59,731 nt of DNA from Roseicyclus salinarum (GTDB taxonomy: Bacteria; Pseudomonadota; Alphaproteobacteria; Rhodobacterales; Rhodobacteraceae): contig NZ_JARRSA010000022.1 of the NCBI RefSeq assembly GCF_029624655.1, positions 1 to 59,731 of the forward strand, written 5' to 3'. Positions within the stretch are counted from its first letter, which is position 1. Each line of letters begins with the position of its first letter. Position numbers and translations under genes: made by a program. This document shows positions 23,943 to 34,843 of the stretch, in pieces. A model generated the notes under the pieces. The model worked only from the letters and a program-made list of their open reading frames with translations, did no database searches and was not told the DNA's origin.

Positions 23943-25949
23943 TCAATTCAGGTGTTCGATCAGCCGCGAATGCCGGTCGAAGGCCGCGATCAATGCCCCG
24001 AGATTGGGCAGCTCTGCCGCTTCCAGCATCGGGATCATCTTGCGGAAGGCCTCGCCGGTGCCGATGGCGTCGCCGATGGCGGTGTGACGCTCGGCCTCGG
24101 GGATCGCGATGCCCAGCCGCGCGCAGAGGGCGTCCAGCGTATGCTCGGCCGATTGCCCGAACAGGACGGCCGAGCACAGGACCGTGTCGAGGATCGGCTG
24201 GTCGAAGCGGCGGCCGATCTCGCGCTCGCGGCGCCTGAGGAAGGACATGTCGAAGGGGGCGTTGTGGGCCACGAGCACCGCGCCGTCGGCGAAGGTGTGG
24301 AACCGGGCGATGGCCTCGGTCACGCCGGGGGCGTCGGCCACCATCGCGTCGGTGATGTGATGGACCGCGCTCGAGGCGGCGGGAATGGCGCGGCCCGGGT
24401 TCACCAGCATGTCGAAGCGTTCGGCCTGCACCAGCTTGCCGTTGACGACGCGCACGGCGGCGATCTGGCAGATCTCGTCCACCTGCGGATTCAGGCCCGT
24501 GGTCTCGGTGTCGAAGACGACGAAGGACAGGTCCCTGAGGCGCGCGGCGGCGAGGTCGCCCGCGATCTCGGCGTTCAGGAGGTCGAAATCGTAGAGCACG
24601 GTGCGCTGCGGGCGTCCGGGCCTTGCGCTGGCGAGCGGCAGCGGCAGGCGCAGCGCGTATCGCCCCGGACCGGCCGGTTCGCGCAGGACGGCGGTGCCGT
24701 GCGCGGTGGTGACGCTCGTGCCGGTGAAGCCGGTCATGCCGGGCGACAGCGGCTCGGCGAGCCACGCGGCGAGGGCCGCCTCGCCGGGCAGCTCGCCCGT
24801 GGCCTCGAGGCTCAGGACCGCCGTCTCGGCGCCCTTGGCCGTGATCGTCAGGGTGAGATCCCGCGCGCCCGCGCCCGTCCAGTCCAGCGCCAGCCGCTCC
24901 AGCAGTCGCGCCACCGCGAAGCCGTCGCAGCGCAGGCCGGTCTCGCCCAGATCGCAGGCGAGCCGCACGCCCTTGCGTCCGAGCCGCGCCGCCAGGGCCG
25001 CGCCGAGATCCTCGGCCGCGATCCGCTCCATCGGCCACCACTCGGTGTCGGTGGCGCGCTTGCGCCGCGCGGTCTCGTCCGCAAGATCGGCCAGCCGCCG
25101 CGCGGCCTCGCCCCCGGGCAGGTGGGCCAGCGCCGCCTCGACACCCGCCAGAAGCCCCTCGAGCAGCTGCGTGCGCTCCAGATGCGTGGCGATGCCGGCG
25201 GTCACGTCGCGCAGGGTCAGGACGTAGCCGGGCCGCTCCGTCTCCTGGCCCTCCAGCCGAAGAAGCCGCATGCGCGCCTCCAGAAGCCGCGCGCCCGCCC
25301 GCGTCGTCACCAGGATGTCCGTGCCCTCGCCGCCGCCCTTGCGCACGAGCCTTTCGTAGGCCTGTTCGACCGGTCCCATCCGCAGAAGCCCGCGCACGGG
25401 CCGGTTCAGCCCCAGCGCCTCGGACGCGCCGAGGATCTCGCGGGCATGCCCGTTGTAAAGCGCGATCGTGTGGCCGGGCGTGCAGAACAGGACGCCGTCC
25501 GGCATCTCCGACAATAGCGCCTCGAGGCGGGTCTTCTCGGTGTTGAGCCGCGCCGTCTCGCGGCCCACGGCCATCGCCATGGCGTTGCGTGTCTCGGTCA
25601 GGTTGGTGGTGACCGCGGCTGCGGCGGTGCCGAGATCGCCGAGGTATTTCGCGCCCGAATGATCGATCGCGTCGTCGACGTCGGCATGGGCGCGGGCGCG
25701 CATCTCGCCCGCGAGACGCTCGACCGGCTTTGCAACGTTCTCGTCGAACAGGACCCAGACCCAGGTGGTGAGCGCGAAGATCGCGAGGATGGCGATGAAG
25801 CCCGCGACGACGAAGGCGGACAGGGCGTGGTCCTCGCCGAGGCGGACATAGCCGAGCACGAGGCCGGCGATGGCGAGCGCCGAGGTGGCCGTCGCAAGGA
25901 CGGCGAACAAAAGGAAGATGCGCAGACGCAGGCTGAGCGTTGTGAACAT
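23943..25949 (-). CDS. Membrane sensor-like protein fused to a DnaQ-type 3'-5' exonuclease
   Basis: A 668-residue multidomain protein. Two membrane segments (about 10-33 and 44-68) are followed by a HAMP-like coiled linker (70-145) and a PAS-like domain (148-250). A degenerate kinase-core-like region (255-440) has no recognisable H-box His or N-box Asn. Last comes a DEDDh exonuclease (475-650) with D480/E482 in VFDTETTGL, LVAHNAPFDMSFL and HTAIGDAIGTG. The exonuclease motifs look intact. The start at 25949 is chosen because the membrane segments follow it. It is encoded in the acetate symporter operon. A signal-controlled cytoplasmic nuclease is suggested by architecture only. Confidence 0.8.
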   Translation of the reverse strand: MFTTLSLRLRIFLLFAVLATATSALAIAGLVLGYVRLGEDHALSAFVVAGFIAILAIFALTTWVWVLFDENVAKPVERLAGEMRARAHADVDDAIDHSGAKYLGDLGTAAAAVTTNLTETRNAMAMAVGRETARLNTEKTRLEALLSEMPDGVLFCTPGHTIALYNGHAREILGASEALGLNRPVRGLLRMGPVEQAYERLVRKGGGEGTDILVTTRAGARLLEARMRLLRLEGQETERPGYVLTLRDVTAGIATHLERTQLLEGLLAGVEAALAHLPGGEAARRLADLADETARRKRATDTEWWPMERIAAEDLGAALAARLGRKGVRLACDLGETGLRCDGFAVARLLERLALDWTGAGARDLTLTITAKGAETAVLSLEATGELPGEAALAAWLAEPLSPGMTGFTGTSVTTAHGTAVLREPAGPGRYALRLPLPLASARPGRPQRTVLYDFDLLNAEIAGDLAAARLRDLSFVVFDTETTGLNPQVDEICQIAAVRVVNGKLVQAERFDMLVNPGRAIPAASSAVHHITDAMVADAPGVTEAIARFHTFADGAVLVAHNAPFDMSFLRRREREIGRRFDQPILDTVLCSAVLFGQSAEHTLDALCARLGIAIPEAERHTAIGDAIGTGEAFRKMIPMLEAAELPNLGALIAAFDRHSRLIEHLN

Positions 25950-26025
25950 GGGTCGGGGCCTCCTCCTTGCCCCGTGGGATCGGGCCTCGCCGGGCGGTCG
26001 CGCGACGCCAGGCGGGCGGTTGGCG

Positions 26026-26559
26026 TCAGCCGGCGGCGGTCCTTCCCTCGCAGACGGCTCTAACGATGGGCAGGACGGGGTCGGCCTCGCGCCAGTCGGC
26101 GTCCGCGGGCACGCCCGCCTCGTCGAACTCCATGTCCTGCGTGACGTCCGCCCAGAGGCCCGCCCCGCAATCGACCAGCACCGGCACCACGGCCTGCGGC
26201 TGCCATCGTTCCTGGATGCGCAGCTGCACGGCGTAGATCTCGGCGCCCTCGGCCGTCGCGACCGTCTCGGATGGAGAATACGAGATGAAGCCGCGGATCC
26301 ACGGCTGAACGTAGGTCCACGGCTGATACCATGCCTTCTGCTCGCGCGTGGACAGGACCACGAGGTCCTCGGCCATCGTCGAGCGGACGCCGTCATACCA
26401 GCCGTATTCCTGCCCCACGGTCGCGACGATCATCGCGATGCCGGCGCAGAGCGGGATGACGCCGCCCGGCAGGCGCTTGCGCGTCAGGCTGCGCAGCAGA
26501 AGGCCGATGCCGGCCCCGGCGAAGCCTGCCACGAGTGTGGTCACGAGCATCCAGAACAA
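26026..26559 (-). CDS. Hypothetical membrane protein of the acetate operon
   Basis: A 177-residue protein with two N-terminal hydrophobic segments (residues 2-22 and 33-49). A soluble region of about 125 residues is rich in Trp and Tyr (KAWYQPWTYVQPWIRG). I do not recognise a family. The gene begins 10 nt downstream of the DUF294 gene and is followed by the sensor-exonuclease gene, so it belongs to the same transcript. With two membrane segments both ends would face the same side, leaving the tail probably cytoplasmic. Confidence 0.7.
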   Translation of the reverse strand: MFWMLVTTLVAGFAGAGIGLLLRSLTRKRLPGGVIPLCAGIAMIVATVGQEYGWYDGVRSTMAEDLVVLSTREQKAWYQPWTYVQPWIRGFISYSPSETVATAEGAEIYAVQLRIQERWQPQAVVPVLVDCGAGLWADVTQDMEFDEAGVPADADWREADPVLPIVRAVCEGRTAAG

Positions 26560-26569
26560 TGGTTTCTCC

Positions 26570-28390
26570 TCAACTCAGGTAGCCGCGGCCGGAGCCCGCG
26601 GCATTCTGCATGGTCTTTATCACGACGAAGGCGTCGCGCAGGTGGCTGCGTTCGAAATCCGAAAGATCGCCCGGCGTCATGAAGTTGTCGGGCGCCTCGC
26701 CGCGCTTGATCTGCTCGGCCTGATGTTCCAGCCGTGTCTGCGCGATCATGTCGTAGGCGTCCAGCAGGTCGCGCCCCCCCGACGCCGAGACGGCGCCCGC
26801 ATCCACCGCCGAGATCAGCCGCGCGCGGGTGTTCACGTCGGTCAGGCGGCCCTTCAGCGCATAGACGCGCCCAAGGTCCACGACCGGGACCACGCCGTTG
26901 TGCTTGAGGTCGATCGTGTTCTTGTGCTCGCCCGAGCGCACGGTCGCGAAGCCGCGAAAGAGGCCCAGCGGCGGCTGGTGCTTGAGCGAGTTCGAGATCA
27001 TGTGCGCCACGAAGATCGAGTTCTTCGAGGCGGCGGCCAGCGTCTCGTCCTGGAGGTCGGCGAACAGGCCGAAATGCCCTCCGATGGGACGCAGGTCGAA
27101 CATGACCGAAGCCAGCATCTGCGCCTCGGGGTTGGGTGTGGCGATCCAGTTTGCGAAATACTTGCGCCAGACGCGCACCGGCTGCCGCCAGCGGATGTTC
27201 GTCGCCATCATGTCGCCGGGGCAGAAGAAATATCCCGCCTCGTTCAGCCCGTCGGAGACGAACCTTGCCAGCTCGGCGAAATAGGCGTCGTCGGGCGGCG
27301 AGACCGCGTCGTCGAGGATCAGGCAGTTGTCCTGATCCGACACGCCGGTCTGTTCCTGCCGGCCCTGGCTGCCGCAGGCGAGCCAGAGGTAGGGCACCGG
27401 CGGCGGCCCCAGCCGCGCCTCGGCCAGCGCCAGAAGGCGGCGCGTCGTGGCGTCGCCGATGTCGGTGATCAGGCGCGTGACGACCTGGTGGGGGTTCTGT
27501 GCCGCGACCAGTTGCACCAGCAGGTCGGGGATGCGGCCGACGATCCGGGCGAGCGCCGCGCGGTCGGGCGCGGCCGCGATCTCCTGGATCAGGGCGGCCG
27601 AGGACGTGGCCTGGAACCGCGTGAGGTCGGTCTGGGTCAGGATGCCGGCCAGCCGGCCGGCTTCGACCACCGGCATGTGGGTGATGCCGCGTTCGACCAT
27701 CGTGTGCAGGACGTCGGCCACCAGCGCGCCCGGCGGAAGCGTCACCGGGTCGGCGGTCATGACCTCGGCCACGGGCGTATCCAGCGGCAGCCCCTCGGCC
27801 ACCGCGCGCGAGGTGATGTCGCCAGTCGTCAGGATGCCGCGCACCGCGCCGTCCTCGGCGGCGATGATGCACGAGACGTGGATCTCGCGCATCTTGCGGG
27901 CGGCTTCGATCAGCGGCGTCGCGGGGGTGCAGGTCAGCGGGTCGCGCGTCATCAGGTCCGCGAGCGCCATGGTCGTGATGTCCTGCCGCCGGGTGCGGGC
28001 GGGGCGGGTGCGGTCGAAGAAGCGCATGACGCGCGGGTGCGACCCGATCAGCCTGTGGAACGCCTCGGCCGGGATGCGCAGGAGGCGCGTGTCCTCGGCG
28101 GCCTTCGCGCTGACGACGGCGGTGCCGCCCTTCATCAGGCCGCGCTCGCCGAACGAGTTGCGGGGGCCGAGGATCGACAGGACCTCGCCGTCGGGGTCGG
28201 TGATGTCGATGCGCCCCTCGAGGATCAGGTAGAGATGCGTCTGCGGCTCGCCCGCGGAATAGACGGTCCCTCCCGCGGCGATGTCATGCAGGTCGACGTC
28301 GCGGGCCAGCGCCTCGCGATCCGCGTCGGGCAGGGCGTCGTAGGGATGCGTTGCGGCCAGCGTGGCGGCGATGTCGACGGCTTCGGGCAT
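26570..28390 (-). CDS. cNMP-binding/CBS/DUF294 nucleotidyltransferase-like signalling protein
   Basis: A 606-residue protein with a cyclic-nucleotide-binding-like domain (about 20-125, with LYLILEGRI and NSFGERGLM), a CBS pair (about 145-265), a DUF294 nucleotidyltransferase-like domain (about 300-430) and a DUF294 C-terminal domain (about 470-600). The GlnD-like motif CGSQGRQE with SDQDN is near residue 340. The ATG at 28390 is used; an in-frame GTG at 28420 would add ten residues. It follows the symporter gene after two stem-loops. The family is commonly linked to SSS acetate transporters; a regulatory role sensing adenine nucleotides is plausible. Confidence 0.85.
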   Translation of the reverse strand: MPEAVDIAATLAATHPYDALPDADREALARDVDLHDIAAGGTVYSAGEPQTHLYLILEGRIDITDPDGEVLSILGPRNSFGERGLMKGGTAVVSAKAAEDTRLLRIPAEAFHRLIGSHPRVMRFFDRTRPARTRRQDITTMALADLMTRDPLTCTPATPLIEAARKMREIHVSCIIAAEDGAVRGILTTGDITSRAVAEGLPLDTPVAEVMTADPVTLPPGALVADVLHTMVERGITHMPVVEAGRLAGILTQTDLTRFQATSSAALIQEIAAAPDRAALARIVGRIPDLLVQLVAAQNPHQVVTRLITDIGDATTRRLLALAEARLGPPPVPYLWLACGSQGRQEQTGVSDQDNCLILDDAVSPPDDAYFAELARFVSDGLNEAGYFFCPGDMMATNIRWRQPVRVWRKYFANWIATPNPEAQMLASVMFDLRPIGGHFGLFADLQDETLAAASKNSIFVAHMISNSLKHQPPLGLFRGFATVRSGEHKNTIDLKHNGVVPVVDLGRVYALKGRLTDVNTRARLISAVDAGAVSASGGRDLLDAYDMIAQTRLEHQAEQIKRGEAPDNFMTPGDLSDFERSHLRDAFVVIKTMQNAAGSGRGYLS

Positions 28391-28412
28391 CGGTTCGGTC
28401 CCTGAAGAAGAA

Positions 28413-28482
28413 AGGCGCACCCCGATGGTGTCGGGATGCGCCGGTGTCCTGAACAGGGCCCGCGGTGTCGCAGGCCCTGTTC
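28413..28482 (-). terminator. Two stem-loops between the symporter and DUF294 genes
   Basis: GAACAGGGCC (28451-28460) and GGCCCTGTTC (28473-28482) form a perfect 10-bp stem with a 12-nt loop, 14 nt past the symporter stop. A second, imperfect hairpin (GGCGCA...TGCGCC, 28413-28441) follows. There is no T run. They likely stabilise the symporter mRNA end or reduce read-through into the signalling genes. Confidence 0.5.
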
Positions 28483-28495
28483 CCGTGTCCGAGGG

Positions 28496-30277
28496 TCAGT
28501 GACCCGTCGCGCCACCGGCGCCGCGCGGAACCCGGACGCTCTCGACGAGCTCCTGGATGTGCTGCGGCGGTGCGGCCGTCGCCTTCGACACGAAGTAGGC
28601 GACCGCGAAGTTCGCAAGCGCGCCGATCGGGCCGAAGTGGGTCGGCGGGATGCCGAACAGGTAGTTCGACGCCGTGTTCTCCAGCATGTTGGTGCCGGGG
28701 ATGAAGAACCAGCCGAGGTACGTGAAGAGATAGAGGCAGGTCAGGATGAGACCGGCCAGCATCCCCCACGTCGCCCCGGCGGAGTTCATCCGCTTGGAGA
28801 AGATCCCCATCATCAGCGTCGGGAACAGGGACGCCGCCGCCAGACCGAAGGCCAGCGCCACCGTCTGGGCCGCGAAGCCCGGCGGGTTGAGGCCCAGGTA
28901 GGTCGCCAGCACGATCGCGCCCGCCATCGAGATCCGGGCCGCCAGAAGCTCGCCCCTTTCCGAGATGTTGGGGTTGATCACCGACTTGATGAGGTCGTGG
29001 CTGATCGCCGAGGAGATGGCGAGCAGAAGACCGGCCGCCGTGGACAGTGCCGCCGCGATGCCGCCTGCGGCGATCAGCGCGATGACCCAGCCCGGAAGCT
29101 GCGCGATCTCGGGGTTGGCGAGCACGAGGATGTCACGGTTGAAGGTGACGAGCTCGTTGCCCTCCCAGCCGCGCTCGGCCGCGATGGCCTGCATCTCGGC
29201 GTTGCCGTCGTTGTAGTACTGGATCCGGCCGTCGCCGTTCTTGTCCTCGACCGCCAGAAGGCCGGTCACGGACCAGGTGCGGAACCAGTCGGGCAGTTCG
29301 TCCTGCGCCACGGCTTCGCCTTCGATCCCGTTGGGCCACATGGTGGTCGTGATGTTCAGGCGCGCCATCGCACCCACGGCGGGCGCCGTGAGGTAGAGCA
29401 GAGCGATGAACACCAGCGCCCAGCCGGCGGACCAGCGTGCGTCGGCCACCTTGGGCACCGTGAAGAAGCGGATGATGACGTGCGGAAGGCCCGCGGTGCC
29501 GATCATCAGCGACAGGGTGAACAGCGCCATCAGCCAGTAGGAGCTGCCCGTGGTGTACTCGCTGAAGCCGAGGTCCGTGAGCAGTCCGTCCAGCGTCACC
29601 AGCAGCGGCGTGCCGGCGCCGGTGTTGCCCGGCGCCATGTCCGAGAACAGGCCGAGGCCCGGGATCGGGTTGCCGGTCAGCTGGAGCGAGATGAAGATCG
29701 CCGGGATCGTGTAGGCGATGATCAGCACGCAGTACTGTGCCACCTGGGTGTAGGTGATGCCCTTCATGCCGCCGAGAACGGCGTAGATGAACACGACACC
29801 GGAGGCGATCAGCAGGCCCATGGTGGAGTTCACCTCCAGGAATCGCGAGAAGGCGACGCCTGCGCCGGTCATCTGCCCGATCACGTAGGTCACGGAGATG
29901 ATGATCAGCGAGATCACCGCCACGACGCGGGCGGTGTTCGAGTAGTAGCGGTCCCCGATGAATTCCGGCACGGTGTACTTGCCGAACTTGCGCAGGTAGG
30001 GCGCGAGCAGCATCGCCATGAGGACGTAGCCGCCGGTCCAACCCATCAGGAAGGTGGAGTTCTGGTAGCCCACGAAGGCGATGAGACCCGCCATCGAGAT
30101 GAACGAAGCCGCCGACATCCAGTCGGCCGCGGTGGCCATGCCGTTGACGACGGGGTTAACGCCGCGGCCTGCGGCGTAGAATTCCGAGGTCGAGCCCGCA
30201 CGGGCCCAGATCGCGATGCCGAAATAGAGCGCGAAGCTCAGGCCCACGACGATGATGTTGAGTGTTGTCTGATCCAT
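28496..30277 (-). CDS. Na+:solute symporter (VC_2705/ActP-like), probable acetate/monocarboxylate uptake
   Basis: A 593-residue SSS-family transporter with about 13 hydrophobic segments. Typical motifs are ATAADWMSAASFISMAGLI near residue 50, a helix pair with TYVIGQMTGAGVAFSRF, and GGIAAALSTAAGLLLAISSAISHD near 410. A large extramembrane loop (about 310-380) contains an EF-hand-like loop from D345 (DKNGDGRIQ). It is preceded by DUF4212 (15-nt gap), the usual partner in the VC_2705 subfamily. Linkage with acs makes acetate or a similar short acid the likely substrate. Confidence 0.88.
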   Translation of the reverse strand: MDQTTLNIIVVGLSFALYFGIAIWARAGSTSEFYAAGRGVNPVVNGMATAADWMSAASFISMAGLIAFVGYQNSTFLMGWTGGYVLMAMLLAPYLRKFGKYTVPEFIGDRYYSNTARVVAVISLIIISVTYVIGQMTGAGVAFSRFLEVNSTMGLLIASGVVFIYAVLGGMKGITYTQVAQYCVLIIAYTIPAIFISLQLTGNPIPGLGLFSDMAPGNTGAGTPLLVTLDGLLTDLGFSEYTTGSSYWLMALFTLSLMIGTAGLPHVIIRFFTVPKVADARWSAGWALVFIALLYLTAPAVGAMARLNITTTMWPNGIEGEAVAQDELPDWFRTWSVTGLLAVEDKNGDGRIQYYNDGNAEMQAIAAERGWEGNELVTFNRDILVLANPEIAQLPGWVIALIAAGGIAAALSTAAGLLLAISSAISHDLIKSVINPNISERGELLAARISMAGAIVLATYLGLNPPGFAAQTVALAFGLAAASLFPTLMMGIFSKRMNSAGATWGMLAGLILTCLYLFTYLGWFFIPGTNMLENTASNYLFGIPPTHFGPIGALANFAVAYFVSKATAAPPQHIQELVESVRVPRGAGGATGH

Positions 30278-30292
30278 GGTCAGGTCCGCCCC

Positions 30293-30553
30293 TTACTGCT
30301 CGTCCACGCCATGTTCCTTGTCGAGCTTGTTCATACGCCAGGCGTAGAAGAAGATCAGAACGAGGAACACGAGGATGGATCCCTGCTGGGCAAACCAGAA
30401 GCCCAGGTCGGTGCCGCCCACTTCGATCCCGCTGACCAGCGGGCGGAGCAGGATCGCGAAGCCGTAGGACGCGAGGGCCCAGATGACCAGACAGATGGTC
30501 ACAAGGCGGATGTTCGCGGCCCAGTAGGCATTGTTGTCAGTTTTTTCAGCCAT
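30293..30553 (-). CDS. DUF4212 small membrane subunit of the SSS symporter
   Basis: An 86-residue protein with two hydrophobic segments (about residues 14-35 and 48-70) and an EHGVDEQ tail. Its length and its position just upstream of an SSS gene match DUF4212. It probably acts as a small accessory subunit in the inner membrane. A ribosome-binding site (GGGAGAGC) precedes the start. Confidence 0.85.
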   Translation of the reverse strand: MAEKTDNNAYWAANIRLVTICLVIWALASYGFAILLRPLVSGIEVGGTDLGFWFAQQGSILVFLVLIFFYAWRMNKLDKEHGVDEQ

Positions 30554-30610
30554 GTAGCTCTCCCTTCGAGGTCCAGGCCGGCCAGTCCCTCCTGGTCAGT
30601 CCGGCATGTA

Positions 30611-30641
30611 CCGCCGCCGGGACGGATGGCCCCGGCGGCGG
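30611..30641 (-). terminator. Strong stem-loop after adk
   Basis: CCGCCGCCGGG and CCCGGCGGCGG make a perfect 11-bp stem with a 9-nt loop, 6 nt after the adk stop codon. No T tract follows on the minus strand. It separates acs-adk from the symporter genes and could be a terminator or a transcript-stabilising end. The symporter operon would then use a promoter in 30554-30610. Confidence 0.6.
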
Positions 30642-30647
30642 ATTTCG

Positions 30648-31352
30648 TCATGCGTCCGCGGATCCCTCGTCGAGGGAGGCCACGATCGCGTGCAGCCGCG
30701 CGGCGATCTCGCCGATCTCACCCATCGCGGGGATGGAGGTGAGGGCGCCGCGGGCGGCGTAATGGTCTGCGAGCGGCGCGGTCTCGGCGTGGTAGGCGGC
30801 CAGTCGCGTGCGCACGGTCTCGGCGTTGTCGTCGGCGCGGCGCTTCATCTCGCGGCCGCCGCACTTGTCGCAGACGCCGTCTTCGGCGGGCTGCTTGAAG
30901 CTGTCGTGGTAGCCCTCGCCGCAGGCGGCGCAGGTGTAGCGGCCCGAGACGCGGGCGATCATCGCCTCGTCGTCGACCTCGAGGTTCACGACGGCGTCGA
31001 TGCGCTGGCCGCGCTCGGCCAGAAGCGCGTCGAGCGCCTCGGCCTGCGCGGTGGTGCGCGGAAAGCCGTCGAGGATGGTTCCCGCCGCGACGTCGGGCTG
31101 GTCCAGCCGTTCCTTCAGGACGGCCAGCACGATCTCGTCGGAGACGAGCGCGCCGCTTTCCATCACGGCCTTCGCGGCGAGGCCCGCCTGCGTGCCCGCA
31201 GCGACCGCGCCCCGCAGGAGGTCGCCGGTCGAAAGCTGCACGAGGCCGAAGCGCTCCATCAGCATCCGGGCCTGCGTCCCCTTGCCCGCCCCCGGAGGGC
31301 CGAGCAGGATGAGGTTGACGGGGCGTGTCCTGACGGTGGCGTCGTCCATCAT
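30648..31352 (-). CDS. adk: Adenylate kinase with zinc-type lid, in the acs operon
   Basis: A 234-residue adenylate kinase from the first of two adjacent ATGs (31352, 31349). The second is better spaced from GTGAGAG. Walker A is GPPGAGKGT (residues about 16-24), the AMP-binding STGDLLR and GFPRT are present, and the lid has a four-cysteine Zn-type motif (CAAC...CDKC). It starts 5-8 nt after the acs stop. Acs makes AMP, and adenylate kinase returns it to ADP, which explains the pairing. Adk is normally found in the ribosomal-protein cluster, so this may be a second copy. Confidence 0.9.
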   Translation of the reverse strand: MMDDATVRTRPVNLILLGPPGAGKGTQARMLMERFGLVQLSTGDLLRGAVAAGTQAGLAAKAVMESGALVSDEIVLAVLKERLDQPDVAAGTILDGFPRTTAQAEALDALLAERGQRIDAVVNLEVDDEAMIARVSGRYTCAACGEGYHDSFKQPAEDGVCDKCGGREMKRRADDNAETVRTRLAAYHAETAPLADHYAARGALTSIPAMGEIGEIAARLHAIVASLDEGSADA

Positions 31353-31356
31353 GCTC

Positions 31357-33297
<1,941 letters not shown>

Positions 33298-33787
33298 TTC
33301 GGATCCCCTCCAGGATGCGACGGCGCCGCCGCCCTTGCGGATCGCGCCGGACCGTCGGCGGGACCGTCCCGGCCCCGACGTGTTCCAATGGTCCCGCCCG
33401 AGGCCGCGCGTCGGCGCCTCGGCGAATGCGGGCGCCCCTTTCGGGGCATGACGATGTCCGGTCAGCCTCCCCCAACCTGTTCCGACGGGCCGTCGCCGCT
33501 TCCCTTGCCACCCGCGTCCGTGTTCCCTCGCGGATGCCGCCGGCTTCGGCCGTCGTGATGGCGGTCGGGGTGCAGTCGCTCCCAGCCGATTCCGCCTCGG
33601 GCGGACCATGGCAGTTTTGCGTCGGCGAAAGAATATGTCGCGCAAGCGGCCGATTCGATTATGTCATGAGTTTTCACGCCGCAGTGCAGAAGTTGTAAAT
33701 TCGTTTACAGATGGCGCGAATTTCCGTCCCGCGCAGGGCGTTGCCGGCGGCGCGGCGCGGGATGCGGTTTTCAGCGGGCGGCCCGCG
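33298..33787. promoter_or_regulatory. acs upstream region with AT-rich palindrome
   Basis: This 490-bp gap has no supportable gene. The acs-distal part is AT-rich (about 33620-33720) and contains TGTAAA-TTCG-TTTACA at 33694-33709, a perfect 6-bp inverted repeat. It lies about 400 bp from the acs start, so it may instead mark the 3' boundary of the lysR gene or a distant regulator site. No clear promoter could be assigned. Confidence 0.4.
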
Positions 33788-34753
33788 TCACCCCAGCAGC
33801 GCGAAGGCCTCGCCCAGCCAGGACATCCGCTCCAGCCCCGGTTCGAGGAAGTGCGTGCCGATCAGTTCCCGCGCGAGGGTCGCGATCTGTTCGGGGATCG
33901 GGCCGGCCCAGTCATCGGCGGCATAAAGCACGATGCGCCGCGAGATCGGCTCGCCCGGGAGCGGCAGGGCGTCGATGCCGCCCGCGAAACGCCCGGCGCG
34001 CAGCAGGCTGAGGGGCGTGGTGATCGTCCAGCCGGTGCCGGACGCGACAAGGGCGCTGATCGACTGGTTGGAGTCGATCTCGAAGCGTTGCGGCAGGCTG
34101 AGGCCGGCGCGTCCGAGATAGGCCTCGATCTGCTGGCCCATCACCTGGTCGAGGTCCCGGCGCAGGAAAGCGAGGCCGGACAGCTCGGCAAGGTCGGCCT
34201 CGGGGCGGACGCCGCGCGGCACGGCGAGGATGTAGGGGTCGCGCACCAGCGGGTGCGGCACCGTGCCCGGCGGATCCGCCGAGGGCGCGGCGCAGATCGC
34301 GACGTCGAGCGCGCGGTCGGCGAGGCGGGCGGCAAGCGTATGGCTGGGGCCGGTCTGCAGGCGGAAGGCGCATTGGCTCATCGCCTCGGCCAGCCGCATG
34401 GCGAGCGTCGGCGTCACCTCGTTCTCGAAATCCTCGATCACGCCGAGCGACAGCGCGGAAAGCCCCGTCAGGTCGAGCGAGGTCAGGTCCCGTTGCCCGG
34501 CGCGCAGAAGCTCCAGCGCAGTCTCGGCGCGTTCGAGAAACAGCCGCCCGGCGGGCGTCGGCGTCATCGGCCGCCGCGAATGGTCCAGAAGCTCCACGCC
34601 GAGGGCTTGGCTGAGGTTCTTCATCTGCTGCGAGACGGCGGGTGCGGACAGGCCCAGCTCGCTTGCCGTGGCCGCGACCGATCCGGTCCGCGCGAGCGAG
34701 GTGAACACCTCGAGCCCGCGCAGCGTCAGGCCCTTCAGGGGATTTGCTGGCAT
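33788..34753 (-). CDS. LysR-family transcriptional regulator
   Basis: A 321-residue LTTR from the ATG at 34753, which has AGGA 9 nt upstream. A longer frame to 34828 adds 25 non-conserved residues. The helix-turn-helix spans GSVAATASELGLSAPAVSQQMKNL (positions about 21-44; key SAPAVSQQ). A periplasmic-binding-like effector domain covers about 90-300. Its target is unknown. Downstream lies the acs promoter region in the same orientation, so control of acs is possible but unproven. Confidence 0.82.
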   Translation of the reverse strand: MPANPLKGLTLRGLEVFTSLARTGSVAATASELGLSAPAVSQQMKNLSQALGVELLDHSRRPMTPTPAGRLFLERAETALELLRAGQRDLTSLDLTGLSALSLGVIEDFENEVTPTLAMRLAEAMSQCAFRLQTGPSHTLAARLADRALDVAICAAPSADPPGTVPHPLVRDPYILAVPRGVRPEADLAELSGLAFLRRDLDQVMGQQIEAYLGRAGLSLPQRFEIDSNQSISALVASGTGWTITTPLSLLRAGRFAGGIDALPLPGEPISRRIVLYAADDWAGPIPEQIATLARELIGTHFLEPGLERMSWLGEAFALLG

Positions 34754-34843
34754 CTGCGGTCCTGTCGGTCGGGCGCGCGCGGCGGAGGTGTCATGACGCC
34801 ATGATGGCCGCACCGTCCCCGGCGTCAATGCGCTTGCGGTGCG

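Noticed and set aside
33694-33709. TGTAAATTCGTTTACA as an FNR or RamB-type site controlling acs
   Set aside because: It does not match TTGAT-N4-ATCAA or TTTGCAAA, and it is about 400 bp from the acs start. It is kept only as an unassigned palindrome.
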